64,000 nucleotides of DNA, taken from contig JBBZIV010000001.1 in the NCBI GenBank assembly GCA_038405045.1, positions 930,001 through 994,000 of the forward strand, read 5' to 3'. Source of the DNA: Sporobacter sp038405045 (GTDB lineage: Bacteria > Bacillota > Clostridia > Oscillospirales > Oscillospiraceae). How positions within the stretch are numbered: the first letter of the stretch is position 1; the number at the start of each line of letters is the position of its first letter. The notes below the pieces were generated by a model. It worked only from the letters and a program-made list of their open reading frames with translations, made no database searches and had not been told where the DNA came from. Below are positions 1 to 8,346 of this stretch, one piece after another. A program made the position numbers and the translations under genes.

Positions 1-2259
1 GGCAAGCATGAGGACGACGAGACCTATTGCGCGCGCCTCGGCGGCTTTCCCGGGGGCGGAGAGAAGTGTTACATAGAATGCGCCAAAAGAGGCCGCAAGG
101 ATAACAAGACCCTGCATAATGCTTTTGAGAAGGCCCCTGCCCGTTATCAGTTTTTCCTGCGGGCTGCGCGGCGGGCGGTCCATAACGCTCGTTTCCGCGG
201 GCTGCCGTTCTAAAACGACGGAGCATGTCGGATCAATAATGAGCTCCAGGAGCACGACGTGGAGCGGCAGAAGCAAGAGACTCTCGGGGGCAATGCCGAG
301 CATGGGGCCCAGAAGCGAGGAAAACGCGATGGGGATGTGAATTGTGAACACATAGCCAACCGCTTTACGGATATTGTCGTAAATCCGGCGTCCGTCGTGC
401 ACGGTGTCAACGATTGTTGAAAAGTTGTCGTCCAGCAAGATCAGGTCGGCCGCCTCACGCGAGACCTCGCTTCCTCGGCCACCCATGGCGATGCCGATGT
501 CGGCGTTTTTCAGTGCTGGGGCGTCGTTGACGCCATCACCCGTCATGGCAACGATATGGCCATTTTCGCGGAACGCTTGAACGATACGCATTTTATGCGC
601 CGGAATGACGCGCGAGAAAAGGCTGACCGTTTTGACCTGTTCGCGAAGGTCAGCGTCGCTCATGGCGTCGAGCATATCGCCTGTGATGATCTGATCGCTG
701 TTTGGGATGCCCACCTGCCGCGCGATAGCCGACGCCGTGATGCCATTATCACCCGTAATCATGACGACGCGGATACCTGCCCTGTTGCACACGGCAATAT
801 CCCGCGCGACATGCTCCCGCGGCGGGTCGTATAAGCCGACAAGGCCGTTAAAACGGAGTGTGCTGGCGGTGAGACTCTCTGGTATCTCCGCAATGTCGTC
901 GTATTTGGCCGAAGCGACGGCGATAACGCGCAGCCCCTCCCCCGACATCTCGCAGAGCTTGCGCTCGGCGTCGCGTCGCGCGGCGTCGCTGAGGTCACAG
1001 AGCGCTAAAAGGCGCTCCGGCGAGCCTTTGGCGGCAAGGATGATTTCACCCTCGTGGCGCCAGACGTGGCCCATCATTTTCAGTTCATTTGTAAACGCGA
1101 ACTCAGTTAGGAGCGCGTCACTAAAGAGATGCTCCTTCGTGATACCGAGCTTCTGGCAATGCTCTAAAAGCGCGTTCTCCATCGGATCATACGCGTCCGT
1201 CTCGCACCCGAGCCCTGCAATTTCGCACAATGGCACCGTGTCGCTGTCGGGCGCCCAAGTTTCACGGACCGTCATTTTGTTTTGCGTGATGGTGCCTGTT
1301 TTATCGACACAGAGGACAGACACGGCACCCAGCGTCTCAACAGATGGGAGTCTGCGGACAAGGGCGTTATTTTTGGCCAGACGCCACGCGCCCATCGATA
1401 AAAACACCGTGAGGATGACGGGGAACTCCTCCGGGATCATCGCCATGGCCAGTGTGACACCGGACAAAAGGCTCTGGATGAGGCGCGGGACAAGGGGGAT
1501 ATCAGGGATATTGATATACGTTGCCGCGCCAACAAGTGCAAACAGAATGGCGGCAATGCCGGCTGAGATTTTAACAATGGACGATGTTTGCTTCTGGAGC
1601 GGCGTTTTCTCCTCCCGGGCAGCGGTGACTTGGGCGCCAATTTTGCCGTATTCTGTCTCCATGCCGATTTTTTCGACATAGACGGCGGCTGTGCCCTGAG
1701 TGACGAGCGTCCCGGCGTAGACGGCGTCGCGCCGCCAATAGTCGCCGTCAGCTGTATCAGCGATGCACACTGTCTTCCAGACAGGCACCGACTCGCCCGT
1801 CAGCGTCGACTCGTCGACACACAGATCGCTGCAGCGTATAACGACGCCGTCGGCCGGCACCTTGACGCCCTCGTGCAGAAGCATCACGTCACCGGGGACG
1901 AGGTCAACGCTGAAAATCTCTGTCTCCACGCCATCCCGGATGACGGTGACGCGGGGTGCGGAGAGATTTTTAAGGGCGGCAAGCGTTTTATCTGTCTTCC
2001 ACTCTTGGATGATATCAATACTGATGATGCCAAGGACGAAGACGAGCATGATGGCCCCGTCACGCGCTTCGCCAAGCAGGAAATAGATGGTCGACGCAAC
2101 GAGCAGCAGAACAAACATCGGCTCTTTGACGATGCTAAAAGCCTTTGCGGCAAAGCTTTCATGCTTTTCCGCCTGCAATGTGTTTTTCCCGTACCGCTCC
2201 CCAAGCGCGGCGGCTTCTCGGCTTGTAAGGCCATTAAAACGATCGCTCTTGTGTGTCAT
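1..2259 (-). CDS. Cation-transporting P-type ATPase (3' part beyond window)
   Basis: ATP-driven cation exporter of the inner membrane, 753 residues visible and cut at the window start; members usually have about 870-900, so the last membrane helices are missing. Seen: N-terminal cation-ATPase domain, actuator TGES near residues 154-157, PEEFP in a membrane helix near 277-281, phosphorylation motif DKTGT at about 320-324, KGSPERL in the nucleotide domain, TGDGVNDAP near 570, and ELIIDP in a late membrane segment. The frame is open throughout. The start ATG at 2259 follows a GGAGGGG-type ribosome site. PEEFP/ELIIDP are P2-like (Ca/Mn-type) motifs, yet the leader is a NiCo riboswitch, so the cargo is more likely Co2+, Ni2+ or Fe2+. 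That substrate is inferred from the leader, not from the protein. Confidence 0.93.
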   Translation of the reverse strand, partial: MTHKSDRFNGLTSREAAALGERYGKNTLQAEKHESFAAKAFSIVKEPMFVLLLVASTIYFLLGEARDGAIMLVFVLGIISIDIIQEWKTDKTLAALKNLSAPRVTVIRDGVETEIFSVDLVPGDVMLLHEGVKVPADGVVIRCSDLCVDESTLTGESVPVWKTVCIADTADGDYWRRDAVYAGTLVTQGTAAVYVEKIGMETEYGKIGAQVTAAREEKTPLQKQTSSIVKISAGIAAILFALVGAATYINIPDIPLVPRLIQSLLSGVTLAMAMIPEEFPVILTVFLSMGAWRLAKNNALVRRLPSVETLGAVSVLCVDKTGTITQNKMTVRETWAPDSDTVPLCEIAGLGCETDAYDPMENALLEHCQKLGITKEHLFSDALLTEFAFTNELKMMGHVWRHEGEIILAAKGSPERLLALCDLSDAARRDAERKLCEMSGEGLRVIAVASAKYDDIAEIPESLTASTLRFNGLVGLYDPPREHVARDIAVCNRAGIRVVMITGDNGITASAIARQVGIPNSDQIITGDMLDAMSDADLREQVKTVSLFSRVIPAHKMRIVQAFRENGHIVAMTGDGVNDAPALKNADIGIAMGGRGSEVSREAADLILLDDNFSTIVDTVHDGRRIYDNIRKAVGYVFTIHIPIAFSSLLGPMLGIAPESLLLLPLHVVLLELIIDPTCSVVLERQPAETSVMDRPPRSPQEKLITGRGLLKSIMQGLVILAASFGAFYVTLLSAPGKAAEARAIGLVVLMLA

Positions 2260-2322
2260 ATAAGTCCCCTCCATATGCTTTCGCAGATTTTGTTGGCTCA
2301 ATGGCATTTGTCTCAAGACGAT

Positions 2323-2367
2323 AAAAAAACACATCTGTGAGACATACACTGTCCCACAGATGTGTTT
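2323..2367 (-). terminator. Riboswitch-controlled intrinsic terminator before the P-type ATPase
   Basis: A 12-bp near-perfect stem (arms about 2328-2339 and 2355-2366) is followed on the minus strand by seven U. Its 5' arm is also the last helix of the upstream NiCo aptamer, so aptamer folding and terminator folding compete. This is the arrangement of a transcriptional ON switch. Confidence 0.85.
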
Positions 2368-2432
2368 AAAATCATCTGCTGCCGCGTTTGCGGCCCAGCC
2401 CCACGAGCCGAATGGCCCGTCGCCTGCTCAGT
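2348..2432 (-). promoter_or_regulatory. NiCo (czcD) riboswitch aptamer
   Basis: Read on the minus strand, the segment has the conserved NiCo elements in order: ACTGAGCAGGC, a G+C-rich hairpin, GGGCTGGG, a CCGC-AAAC-GCGG hairpin, CAGCAGATGAT, and CACATCTGTGGGACAGT. This follows the Erysipelotrichaceae/Clostridia aptamer whose structure is known. The family binds Co2+ and Ni2+ cooperatively, and later work reports an Fe2+ response. It ends in the terminator at 2323-2367 and precedes the exporter by about 60 bases. Confidence 0.9.
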
Positions 2433-2496
2433 TTGTACTGCCTGTTGAACATTCTGTTGTCGGAATGCGCAGGTCAATGCAATTTTTAATGGGGCT

Positions 2497-2526
2497 ATTA
2501 TAACCTTAAAATGGGGCTTTTGTCAA
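2497..2526 (-). promoter_or_regulatory. Sigma-A-type promoter for the riboswitch/ATPase transcript
   Basis: TTGACA (2521-2526) and TATAAT (2497-2502) are separated by 18 bp, both consensus. The predicted start is about 60 bases upstream of the aptamer. The -35 box begins only 7 bases past the hppA stop codon. Confidence 0.8.
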
Positions 2527-2532
2527 GCGGTT

Positions 2533-5007
2533 CTATTTGCTCGTGCTAATGCGCATTTTGTAGAAGGAGCGCCAGACAAAGACGAGCGCGATGACGATGA
2601 AGACACCGCCGATGTACGGTGCGATGGAACGGAAGGCGTCACTCAGGGCGATTTCCATCGCGAGAAGGCCGAAGAGCGTTGTGAACTTGATGATCGGGTT
2701 TAAAGCAACGGAGGACGTGTCCTTGAAGGGATCGCCGACCGTATCGCCGACGACGGTCGCGTCATGCAGCGGTGTGCCCTTTTCGTCCAAGTCAACTTCA
2801 ACGACTTTCTTGGCGTTATCCCAGCAGCCGCCGGCGTTGGCCATGAAGATGGCCTGGAAGAGCCCGAAGACGGCAATGGAGATGAGGTAGGATACGAAGA
2901 AGCTGACGGGGTTGTTGTTGGCGCCGGAGGGCGCGGAGAAGAACGCAAACGCCAAAGCGAAGCTGAAAATGGCAATGAAGATGTTGAACATGCCCTTCTG
3001 CGCGTACTGTGTGCAGATTTTGACGACTTCCTTGGATTTCTCCGTGGCAGCCGACTGGCTGGCGTTCTCATCGAGCTGGATGTTGGCCTTGATGTACTCA
3101 ACGGCTCTGTACGCGCCTGTGGAAACAGCTTGCGTGGACGCGCCGGTGAACCAGTAGACAACGGCGCCGCCGCAGAGGAAGCCGAGAATGGTGAAGGGGT
3201 TTAAGATATTCAGGATTTCCGACGGGTTGACGCCGAGGACATTCTGGATAACGAGAATGAGGGAGAAGATCATCGTCGTCGCGCCGACGACGGCCGTGCC
3301 GATCAAAACGGGCTTGGCTGTTGCCTTAAAGGTGTTGCCCGCGCCGTCGTTAGCCTCAAGGTAATGCTTGGCCGTCTCAAAGTCGGGCTTGAAGCCGAAG
3401 TCTTTCTCAATTTCCTTGTCGACATCGGGGATGCTTTCAATGAGGGACAGCTCGTAGACCGACTGCGCGTTATCCGTCACAGGGCCGTAGCTGTCGACGG
3501 CGATGGTGACAGGGCCCATGCCCAAGAAGCCGAAGGCGACGAGGCCGAAGGCAAAGATGGAGGGAAAGATCATAACATCGCCAAGGCCCTTGCCGCTGAA
3601 GAGATAGGCCACAAACATGAGCGCAAAGAAGACCATACCCTGCCAGAAAGCGCTGAAGTTACCGGCAACGAGACCGGAGAGAATGTTAAGGGACGGGCCG
3701 CCCTCTCTGGAGGCGGTGACAGTCTCCTGAACGTGTGTCGATTTCGGGCTTGTGAAAATCTTCGTGAATTCGGGGATGAGCGCCGCACCAAGCGTACCGC
3801 AGCTGATGATGGACGCAAGCACAATCCACAGATTCGCCTTTTCAGCCCCGACAGCCGAGTTCGGCCCGATAACGAAGTAGCTGACGGCATATGTGACGAG
3901 AATTGAGACGATCGAGGTGATCCAGACAAGATTCGTCAGCGGTTTTTCAAAATCAAACTCCTCAGCTTTGCTGTAGGCGGCCTTAGAGAACGCCTTATTG
4001 ATGTAGAAAGAAACGACGGAGGTGATAAGCATGAGAACGCGCATGATGAAAATCCAAAGCAGGAGCGTCGCCTGCAATTCCGGCTTGACAGCAAGCGCGA
4101 TAAAGGAAACGAGCGCAACGCCCGTGACGCCGTATGTCTCAAAGCCGTCCGCCGTGGGGCCAACGGAGTCGCCGGCATTGTCACCCGTGCAGTCGGCGAT
4201 GACGCCGGGGTTGCGCGGGTCATCTTCCTTGATTTTAAAGGCAATCTTCATGAGGTCGGAGCCGATGTCGGCAATCTTTGTGAAGATACCGCCCGCGATA
4301 CGCAGGGCGCTGGCACCGAGGGATTCGCCGACCGCAAAGCCGACAAAGCAGGCACCGGCGAGGTTGCGTGGGACAAAGGTGAGGATAAAGAGCATCATGA
4401 TGAGCTCGACGGAAACGAGCAGAACGCCAATGCTCATGCCCGCGTCAAGCGGGATGTTTAAAAGCTTTAAGGGCTTTTTCTCAAGGGACGCAAAAGCCAT
4501 ACGGCTGTTGGCCAGCGTGTTCATCCGAATGCCATACCACGCGACGCCATAGGAGCCGAGAATACCGATGACCGTCCAGACAAGGATCAGAAGAACATCG
4601 CTGAAGCTCTTGTTCTGAAGGCCGCCGAAGTAGAACGCGATGCAGGCACCGATGATCAGCAGAAGGATGGCAATGAACTTGCCCTGCTGCACAAGATATG
4701 TCTTGCAGGTTTCAAAAATGGTGTTCGAAACCGCAAGCATGGATTTATGCGCCTTGATTTTTCGAACTCTCGAGAATTGATAAAAACCGAAAAGCAGACC
4801 TAAAACACAGATGACCATGCCGATAATAAGTATGGTGTTGCCGTTGACCTGACCGAAGAACTTGGATTCGGCCAAATCAGGAATGTGCAGATCCGCTTCG
4901 CTGGCAAACGCAACCGGTGACAATGCCGTCAGCAATGCGCCGATCATCGTTGCAAGCGACGCCTTTAAGAGCTTGCTTGATTTGACCCATTTCTTTAATA
5001 GAGTCAT
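2533..5007 (-). CDS. hppA: Membrane-bound proton-translocating pyrophosphatase
   Basis: Couples PPi hydrolysis to ion pumping across the cytoplasmic membrane. 824 residues, with many hydrophobic helices and the family's acidic substrate motifs: DIGSDL, then DDPRNPGVIADCTGDNAGDS, and later DNAQSVYE and NAGGCWDNAKK. The GNTFKAT segment has Lys where K+-dependent enzymes have Ala, which marks a K+-independent enzyme (established for the family). It is longer than common bacterial forms (about 660-720). The N-terminus reads like a signal peptide ending near AFA-SE. The start was placed at 5007 because an AAAGGA site precedes that ATG; an ATG 18 bases upstream lies inside the ribosome site. The divergent sequence resembles the Na+-regulated H+-pumping clade described from Clostridium leptum, but ion choice is not proven. 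Confidence 0.95.
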   Translation of the reverse strand: MTLLKKWVKSSKLLKASLATMIGALLTALSPVAFASEADLHIPDLAESKFFGQVNGNTILIIGMVICVLGLLFGFYQFSRVRKIKAHKSMLAVSNTIFETCKTYLVQQGKFIAILLLIIGACIAFYFGGLQNKSFSDVLLILVWTVIGILGSYGVAWYGIRMNTLANSRMAFASLEKKPLKLLNIPLDAGMSIGVLLVSVELIMMLFILTFVPRNLAGACFVGFAVGESLGASALRIAGGIFTKIADIGSDLMKIAFKIKEDDPRNPGVIADCTGDNAGDSVGPTADGFETYGVTGVALVSFIALAVKPELQATLLLWIFIMRVLMLITSVVSFYINKAFSKAAYSKAEEFDFEKPLTNLVWITSIVSILVTYAVSYFVIGPNSAVGAEKANLWIVLASIISCGTLGAALIPEFTKIFTSPKSTHVQETVTASREGGPSLNILSGLVAGNFSAFWQGMVFFALMFVAYLFSGKGLGDVMIFPSIFAFGLVAFGFLGMGPVTIAVDSYGPVTDNAQSVYELSLIESIPDVDKEIEKDFGFKPDFETAKHYLEANDGAGNTFKATAKPVLIGTAVVGATTMIFSLILVIQNVLGVNPSEILNILNPFTILGFLCGGAVVYWFTGASTQAVSTGAYRAVEYIKANIQLDENASQSAATEKSKEVVKICTQYAQKGMFNIFIAIFSFALAFAFFSAPSGANNNPVSFFVSYLISIAVFGLFQAIFMANAGGCWDNAKKVVEVDLDEKGTPLHDATVVGDTVGDPFKDTSSVALNPIIKFTTLFGLLAMEIALSDAFRSIAPYIGGVFIVIALVFVWRSFYKMRISTSK

Positions 5008-5155
5008 TTTTCTACGTCCTTTCATCTAAAGCTTTCATCTGCACCCATCTTTTTCAATGCGCGCAGACCTGCAATACAGCTTTTCACGCAAAACGATCCC
5101 TCTCAATGAATCCTCTGCCTTCACCCGGGCTGATGCTGTGATTAAGCCATCAAAT

Positions 5156-5184
5156 ATATTAACAAATTGTTATGGAATGTACAA
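5156..5184 (-). promoter_or_regulatory. Probable hppA promoter
   Basis: On the minus strand TTGTAC and TAATAT lie 17 bp apart, about 150 bases upstream of the hppA start, in the A+T-rich 390-bp gap shared with the divergent EAL-GGDEF gene. Apart from the two promoters I see nothing else in this gap. Confidence 0.5.
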
Positions 5185-5345
5185 GATAAAAATACAGAAT
5201 TCCGGCTGGCTCTTCAAAATTAGATTTTTTGTACAATATTCATGACCATGTCGGCACAGCAATTGAATATTTATTCGCAACAATTTGAAATAAGAGGAAA
5301 ATCGCCTGTTTAATTAAATTTGATTTTGATTTAACAGCTTGACGA

Positions 5346-5373
5346 TTGCCTTTCTTCCCGTACGGTTTACAAT
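5346..5373 (+). promoter_or_regulatory. Possible promoter of the EAL-GGDEF gene
   Basis: TACAAT at 5368-5373 with a weak TTGCCT -35 box 16 bp upstream. The gene's AAGGAG ribosome site follows within 15 bases. A TTGACG at 5339 is too far (23 bp) to pair with this -10 box. Confidence 0.4.
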
Positions 5374-5394
5374 GAAGGCGAAGGAGAGAGAGAC

Positions 5395-7161
5395 ATGTTT
5401 AATTTAACCGTTCATCCGACCGGTAGTACGCTTGAAAATCAGCTGGCCGACATCATGCGTGCTTCGAACATCCGAATCGTTTTTCAGCCGATAATTTCCC
5501 TGCGGGACGGCACGATTCTCGGCTACGAGGCACTGAGCCGCGGGCCGGAAGGATCACCGCTGCAAAATCCGGATGCTTTATTCAGTGTTGCTACCGAATG
5601 CGGGAAGCTTTGGGAACTTGAACAGTTGTGCCGGACGAAGGCATTGGAGGCTGCGTACGAGAAAAGCGATACTCATAAGCTTTTTTTAAACGTCAACCCT
5701 CAGGTCATTCACGACGAGAAATTTAAGCTCGGCTTCACAAGAGAGTATCTTAAAAGCTATAACATCGACCCATCAAACATTTTTTTTGAAATATCCGAAA
5801 AAAATGCCGTCGGCGATTTGAGTGGCTTTAAGAAGACCATCGACCACTATAAAAATCAGAACTACAAAATCGCCATAGACGACGCGGGGGCCGGTTATTC
5901 GGGCCTGAATCTTATTGCCGACGTTCACCCGCATTTCATCAAGCTCGACATGAATCTCGTCCGCGATGTCGACAAGGACGCCTATAAAAAGTCACTCGTG
6001 AAGAGCCTTCATGACTTCTGCGCACTCACAAACGTCTTTTTGATCGCCGAGGGTATCGAGACGGAAACAGAGCTTCGGACGCTGATTGAAATCGGTGTGC
6101 ACTACGGGCAGGGTTATTACATACAGTATCCGTCGAAAGAGATGGCGGAAATTGCCGCGCACGTCGTCTCAACGATTCACACATGCAACGCGCAGAAAAA
6201 TCATCAGTACCGCACTGTAACGAATTATTATATCGGCAATCTCAGCTGTGAAGGGATCACCGTGCCGCCAACCCACTTTGCCGGGGACGTGTATGAGTAT
6301 TTTCTGAGGGATGACAATCTGATGGGCGTTACTGTTGTTGACGACGGCATGCAGATTCTAGGGTCGGTATCCCGTTCGCGGATTGAACACAGAATGAGCG
6401 GCCAGTATGGCTTTAGTCTCCATGCCAAGAGGCCTGTCACACACATCATGGATGATGTGCCGCTTGTGACAGAGCGCACAACATCCATCGATATTGTCTC
6501 CAAGCTTGCCATGTCTCGCCCCAGAAAAACACTGTACGATTTTATCATCGTCGTCGAACACGGCAGGTACCTCGGCACCGTGACGATCAAGGACTTGCTC
6601 GAAAAGACGATGGAAATCGAAATTTTTAACTCCCGGCAGCTGAATCCGCTCTCCGGCCTGCCGGGCAATCAGGCCATCGAGCGGACTTTTGAGCATTTTA
6701 TCTCTTCGGAAGAGCCATACACCATCCTATACATTGATTTGGATAATTTCAAAGCGTTTAACGATACATATGGGTTTGCAAACGGCGATCGTGTGATTCA
6801 GTTTGTGGCTTCGCTGTTATCAGAGATTGTCCCCGCCGCCTGTTTTGTCGGCCACGTCGGGGGCGACGACTTTGTGGCCATGCTCAGTACCTGTGACGCG
6901 GACGATGTCTGCCAGACGTTTATCAGCCGGTTTGACGCGGGCATCCTCGCCCACTATTCCGAGGCTGATCTCAGCCAAGGCTTTATTGTGACGAAAAATC
7001 GCAAGGGTGAGGACGAACAGTATCCGATTATGAGCGTCTCTGTGGCGAGCGTCAGCAATCAGACAAGGTTGTTTGCCAGTATGCAGGAGCTGGCCGAATA
7101 CGCGAGCGCGCTGAAAAAACAATGCAAGCTCATTTGGCGCAGCTGCCATATCAAGGGCTGA
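5395..7161 (+). CDS. EAL-CBS-GGDEF c-di-GMP turnover protein
   Basis: Soluble 588-residue protein with an N-terminal EAL phosphodiesterase domain (about 10-260), a CBS pair (about 300-400) and a C-terminal GGDEF domain (about 420-585). The EAL site looks intact: EALSR near 45, the Asn of NVNPQ, EISE, DDAGAGYSG near 161, IKLD, and AEGIE. The GGDEF signature is GGDDF near 488, a conservative Glu-to-Asp change, so cyclase activity is uncertain; it may instead bind GTP and regulate the EAL domain, as known for other composite proteins. The CBS pair suggests adenine-nucleotide sensing. No membrane segment is seen. An AAGGAG site lies 8-9 bases before ATG. It is monocistronic, ended by a strong hairpin, and is the likely local controller of the c-di-GMP riboswitches further along. 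Confidence 0.93.
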   Translation: MFNLTVHPTGSTLENQLADIMRASNIRIVFQPIISLRDGTILGYEALSRGPEGSPLQNPDALFSVATECGKLWELEQLCRTKALEAAYEKSDTHKLFLNVNPQVIHDEKFKLGFTREYLKSYNIDPSNIFFEISEKNAVGDLSGFKKTIDHYKNQNYKIAIDDAGAGYSGLNLIADVHPHFIKLDMNLVRDVDKDAYKKSLVKSLHDFCALTNVFLIAEGIETETELRTLIEIGVHYGQGYYIQYPSKEMAEIAAHVVSTIHTCNAQKNHQYRTVTNYYIGNLSCEGITVPPTHFAGDVYEYFLRDDNLMGVTVVDDGMQILGSVSRSRIEHRMSGQYGFSLHAKRPVTHIMDDVPLVTERTTSIDIVSKLAMSRPRKTLYDFIIVVEHGRYLGTVTIKDLLEKTMEIEIFNSRQLNPLSGLPGNQAIERTFEHFISSEEPYTILYIDLDNFKAFNDTYGFANGDRVIQFVASLLSEIVPAACFVGHVGGDDFVAMLSTCDADDVCQTFISRFDAGILAHYSEADLSQGFIVTKNRKGEDEQYPIMSVSVASVSNQTRLFASMQELAEYASALKKQCKLIWRSCHIKG

Positions 7162-7217
7162 ACGCGACGCGCAGCGCCCATACAAAAACAATACTTAATA
7201 TCGGCAGAAGACACGAC

Positions 7218-7245
7218 AACGCCGGGCTAAATGCCCGGCGTTTTG
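7218..7245 (+). terminator. Intrinsic terminator after the EAL-GGDEF gene
   Basis: Perfect 9-10 bp G+C-rich stem (ACGCCGGGC / GCCCGGCGT) with a 5-base loop, followed by TTTT on the plus strand. Confidence 0.85.
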
Positions 7246-7287
7246 CAGAGCCTTCGCAAGCTCTAGTTAACAGTATTTTTCTATGCC

Positions 7288-7584
7288 TTAGTGGCGGGGA
7301 TTTTGCGCAACCTTGAGGATGGCCTTTGTCGCCTCCACCATGATGTCTGTATGGTTTGACACCTTTGTTGTGGTGATCCCTGTTAGAAGCGCCCCTTTTT
7401 TTGTTGTGACATACTTCGGGCGCAGCTCGTTGAGCGCTAAGGCGCACGCGTCTGCAAAGCAGACGGGGCAGCGGCAGACATCCAGCTCCTCCATCGTTTT
7501 CTTGACGCACTGCTTGACGAATTCCTCATTAATATTAACAGGCTCCAGATCTCCATGTTTGGTGTCGGCTTCGTGTCGGTCCAT
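7288..7584 (-). CDS. ComFB-family protein (possible c-di-nucleotide receptor)
   Basis: 98 residues matching the late-competence ComFB family: an N-terminal helix of the type 'VNINEEFVKQCVKKTMEEL', a Cys cluster (DVCRCPVCFADAC, four Cys near 37-47), then ALALNELRPKYVTT. The first members were named from the Bacillus comF operon. Recent work on cyanobacterial ComFB/CdgR proteins identified the family as c-di-GMP (and c-di-AMP) receptors. The position here, convergent with a c-di-GMP enzyme, fits that role, though binding is inferred. The ATG is preceded by AGGGGG. It has its own promoter at 7616-7644. Confidence 0.85.
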   Translation of the reverse strand: MDRHEADTKHGDLEPVNINEEFVKQCVKKTMEELDVCRCPVCFADACALALNELRPKYVTTKKGALLTGITTTKVSNHTDIMVEATKAILKVAQNPRH

Positions 7585-7615
7585 AATGTGCCCCCTGTTA
7601 TGACTTGTTTTGTCT

Positions 7616-7644
7616 ATTATAACGCCAATTTCGGCGCGCGTAAA
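7616..7644 (-). promoter_or_regulatory. Promoter of the ComFB-like gene
   Basis: TTTACG and TATAAT, 17 bp apart on the minus strand, about 35 bases before the start codon. It begins just downstream of the cpsB-like stop codon. Confidence 0.6.
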
Positions 7645-7652
7645 GACCGGTG

Positions 7653-8342
7653 TTAGCCGACGCCCAAAAGCGCCCTGGCATTTAAAACAAACAGGCTGTC
7701 GGCTTCCTTTTGACCAAGGCGCGCAACCGTTTTGTCATACGCTTTGCCGAGGAGAGGCTGACGCGTCGTCAGATTATGCCCGTCACTGGCGATAAAGTCG
7801 ACGGCGGGTAGCAGCTCCAGCACCCATCGACCAAGGCGGCCGGTGCGCAGCACCGTTTCGGCATTGACCTGCAGACGGCACCCCATGGCTTTCAGAGCAA
7901 AAAGACGCCCCATGTCTTCCCGGCGGCTTAACAGGCGCTCGCAATGCGCCACGACGGGGATAAAGCCGTTTAACAGCAATGCTTCAAGCAGCGCCCGCGC
8001 CTGCGCCTGGGGCATCAGCGGGCTGATTTCAGTGAGGACACATCGGCTTTGCGCGAGCGTGGGGCACGCGCCGCTTAGAAGGGCGGGCAGCAGCGCCTCT
8101 GTGAGACGGCACTCCGCGCCGAGTTCAAGCGTCAAATCGGGCAGGTTTTCCCGAAGGCGTGCGCGCAGCGCCTGAAGACGTGACACCAGCATAGCCCGCT
8201 CTGTTGAACCGCTCCAATGCGGCGTTGCAATGACGGTATGGACGCCGTCCTGCCATGCGGCACGGAGCATCTGTAGCGATTCCTCGATTGTTTTTGCGCC
8301 GTCATCCACGCCGTAGAGAACATGGCAGTGAATATCCGTCAC
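7653..8342 (-). CDS. PHP-type protein-tyrosine phosphatase (CpsB/YwqE family)
   Basis: Mn-dependent phosphatase that removes phosphate from the tyrosine kinase of capsule/EPS synthesis. PHP metal-binding motifs are present in order: DIHCH at the N-terminus, DDGA, ATPHW, GAECR, VAHCER, and SDGHN. 229 residues from a GTG at 8342, chosen because family members begin directly with M-x-DIHxH and this GTG lies 4 bases after the kinase stop. An ATG at 8384 would add 14 residues and overlap the kinase gene. Neither start has a good ribosome site, so translation is probably coupled to the kinase gene upstream. Confidence 0.9.
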   Translation of the reverse strand: MTDIHCHVLYGVDDGAKTIEESLQMLRAAWQDGVHTVIATPHWSGSTERAMLVSRLQALRARLRENLPDLTLELGAECRLTEALLPALLSGACPTLAQSRCVLTEISPLMPQAQARALLEALLLNGFIPVVAHCERLLSRREDMGRLFALKAMGCRLQVNAETVLRTGRLGRWVLELLPAVDFIASDGHNLTTRQPLLGKAYDKTVARLGQKEADSLFVLNARALLGVG

Positions 8343-8346
8343 GGCG

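Noticed and set aside
707..1681. Long plus-strand frame over the P-type ATPase, and similar ones at 1588-2340 and 26061-26519
   Set aside because: They are antisense to well-conserved genes, lack ribosome sites and family motifs, and are expected in G+C-rich third-position DNA.
7165..7510. 119-residue minus frame and a 96-residue plus frame over the ComFB-like gene
   Set aside because: They overlap the ComFB frame, which has the family Cys cluster, a ribosome site and a promoter.
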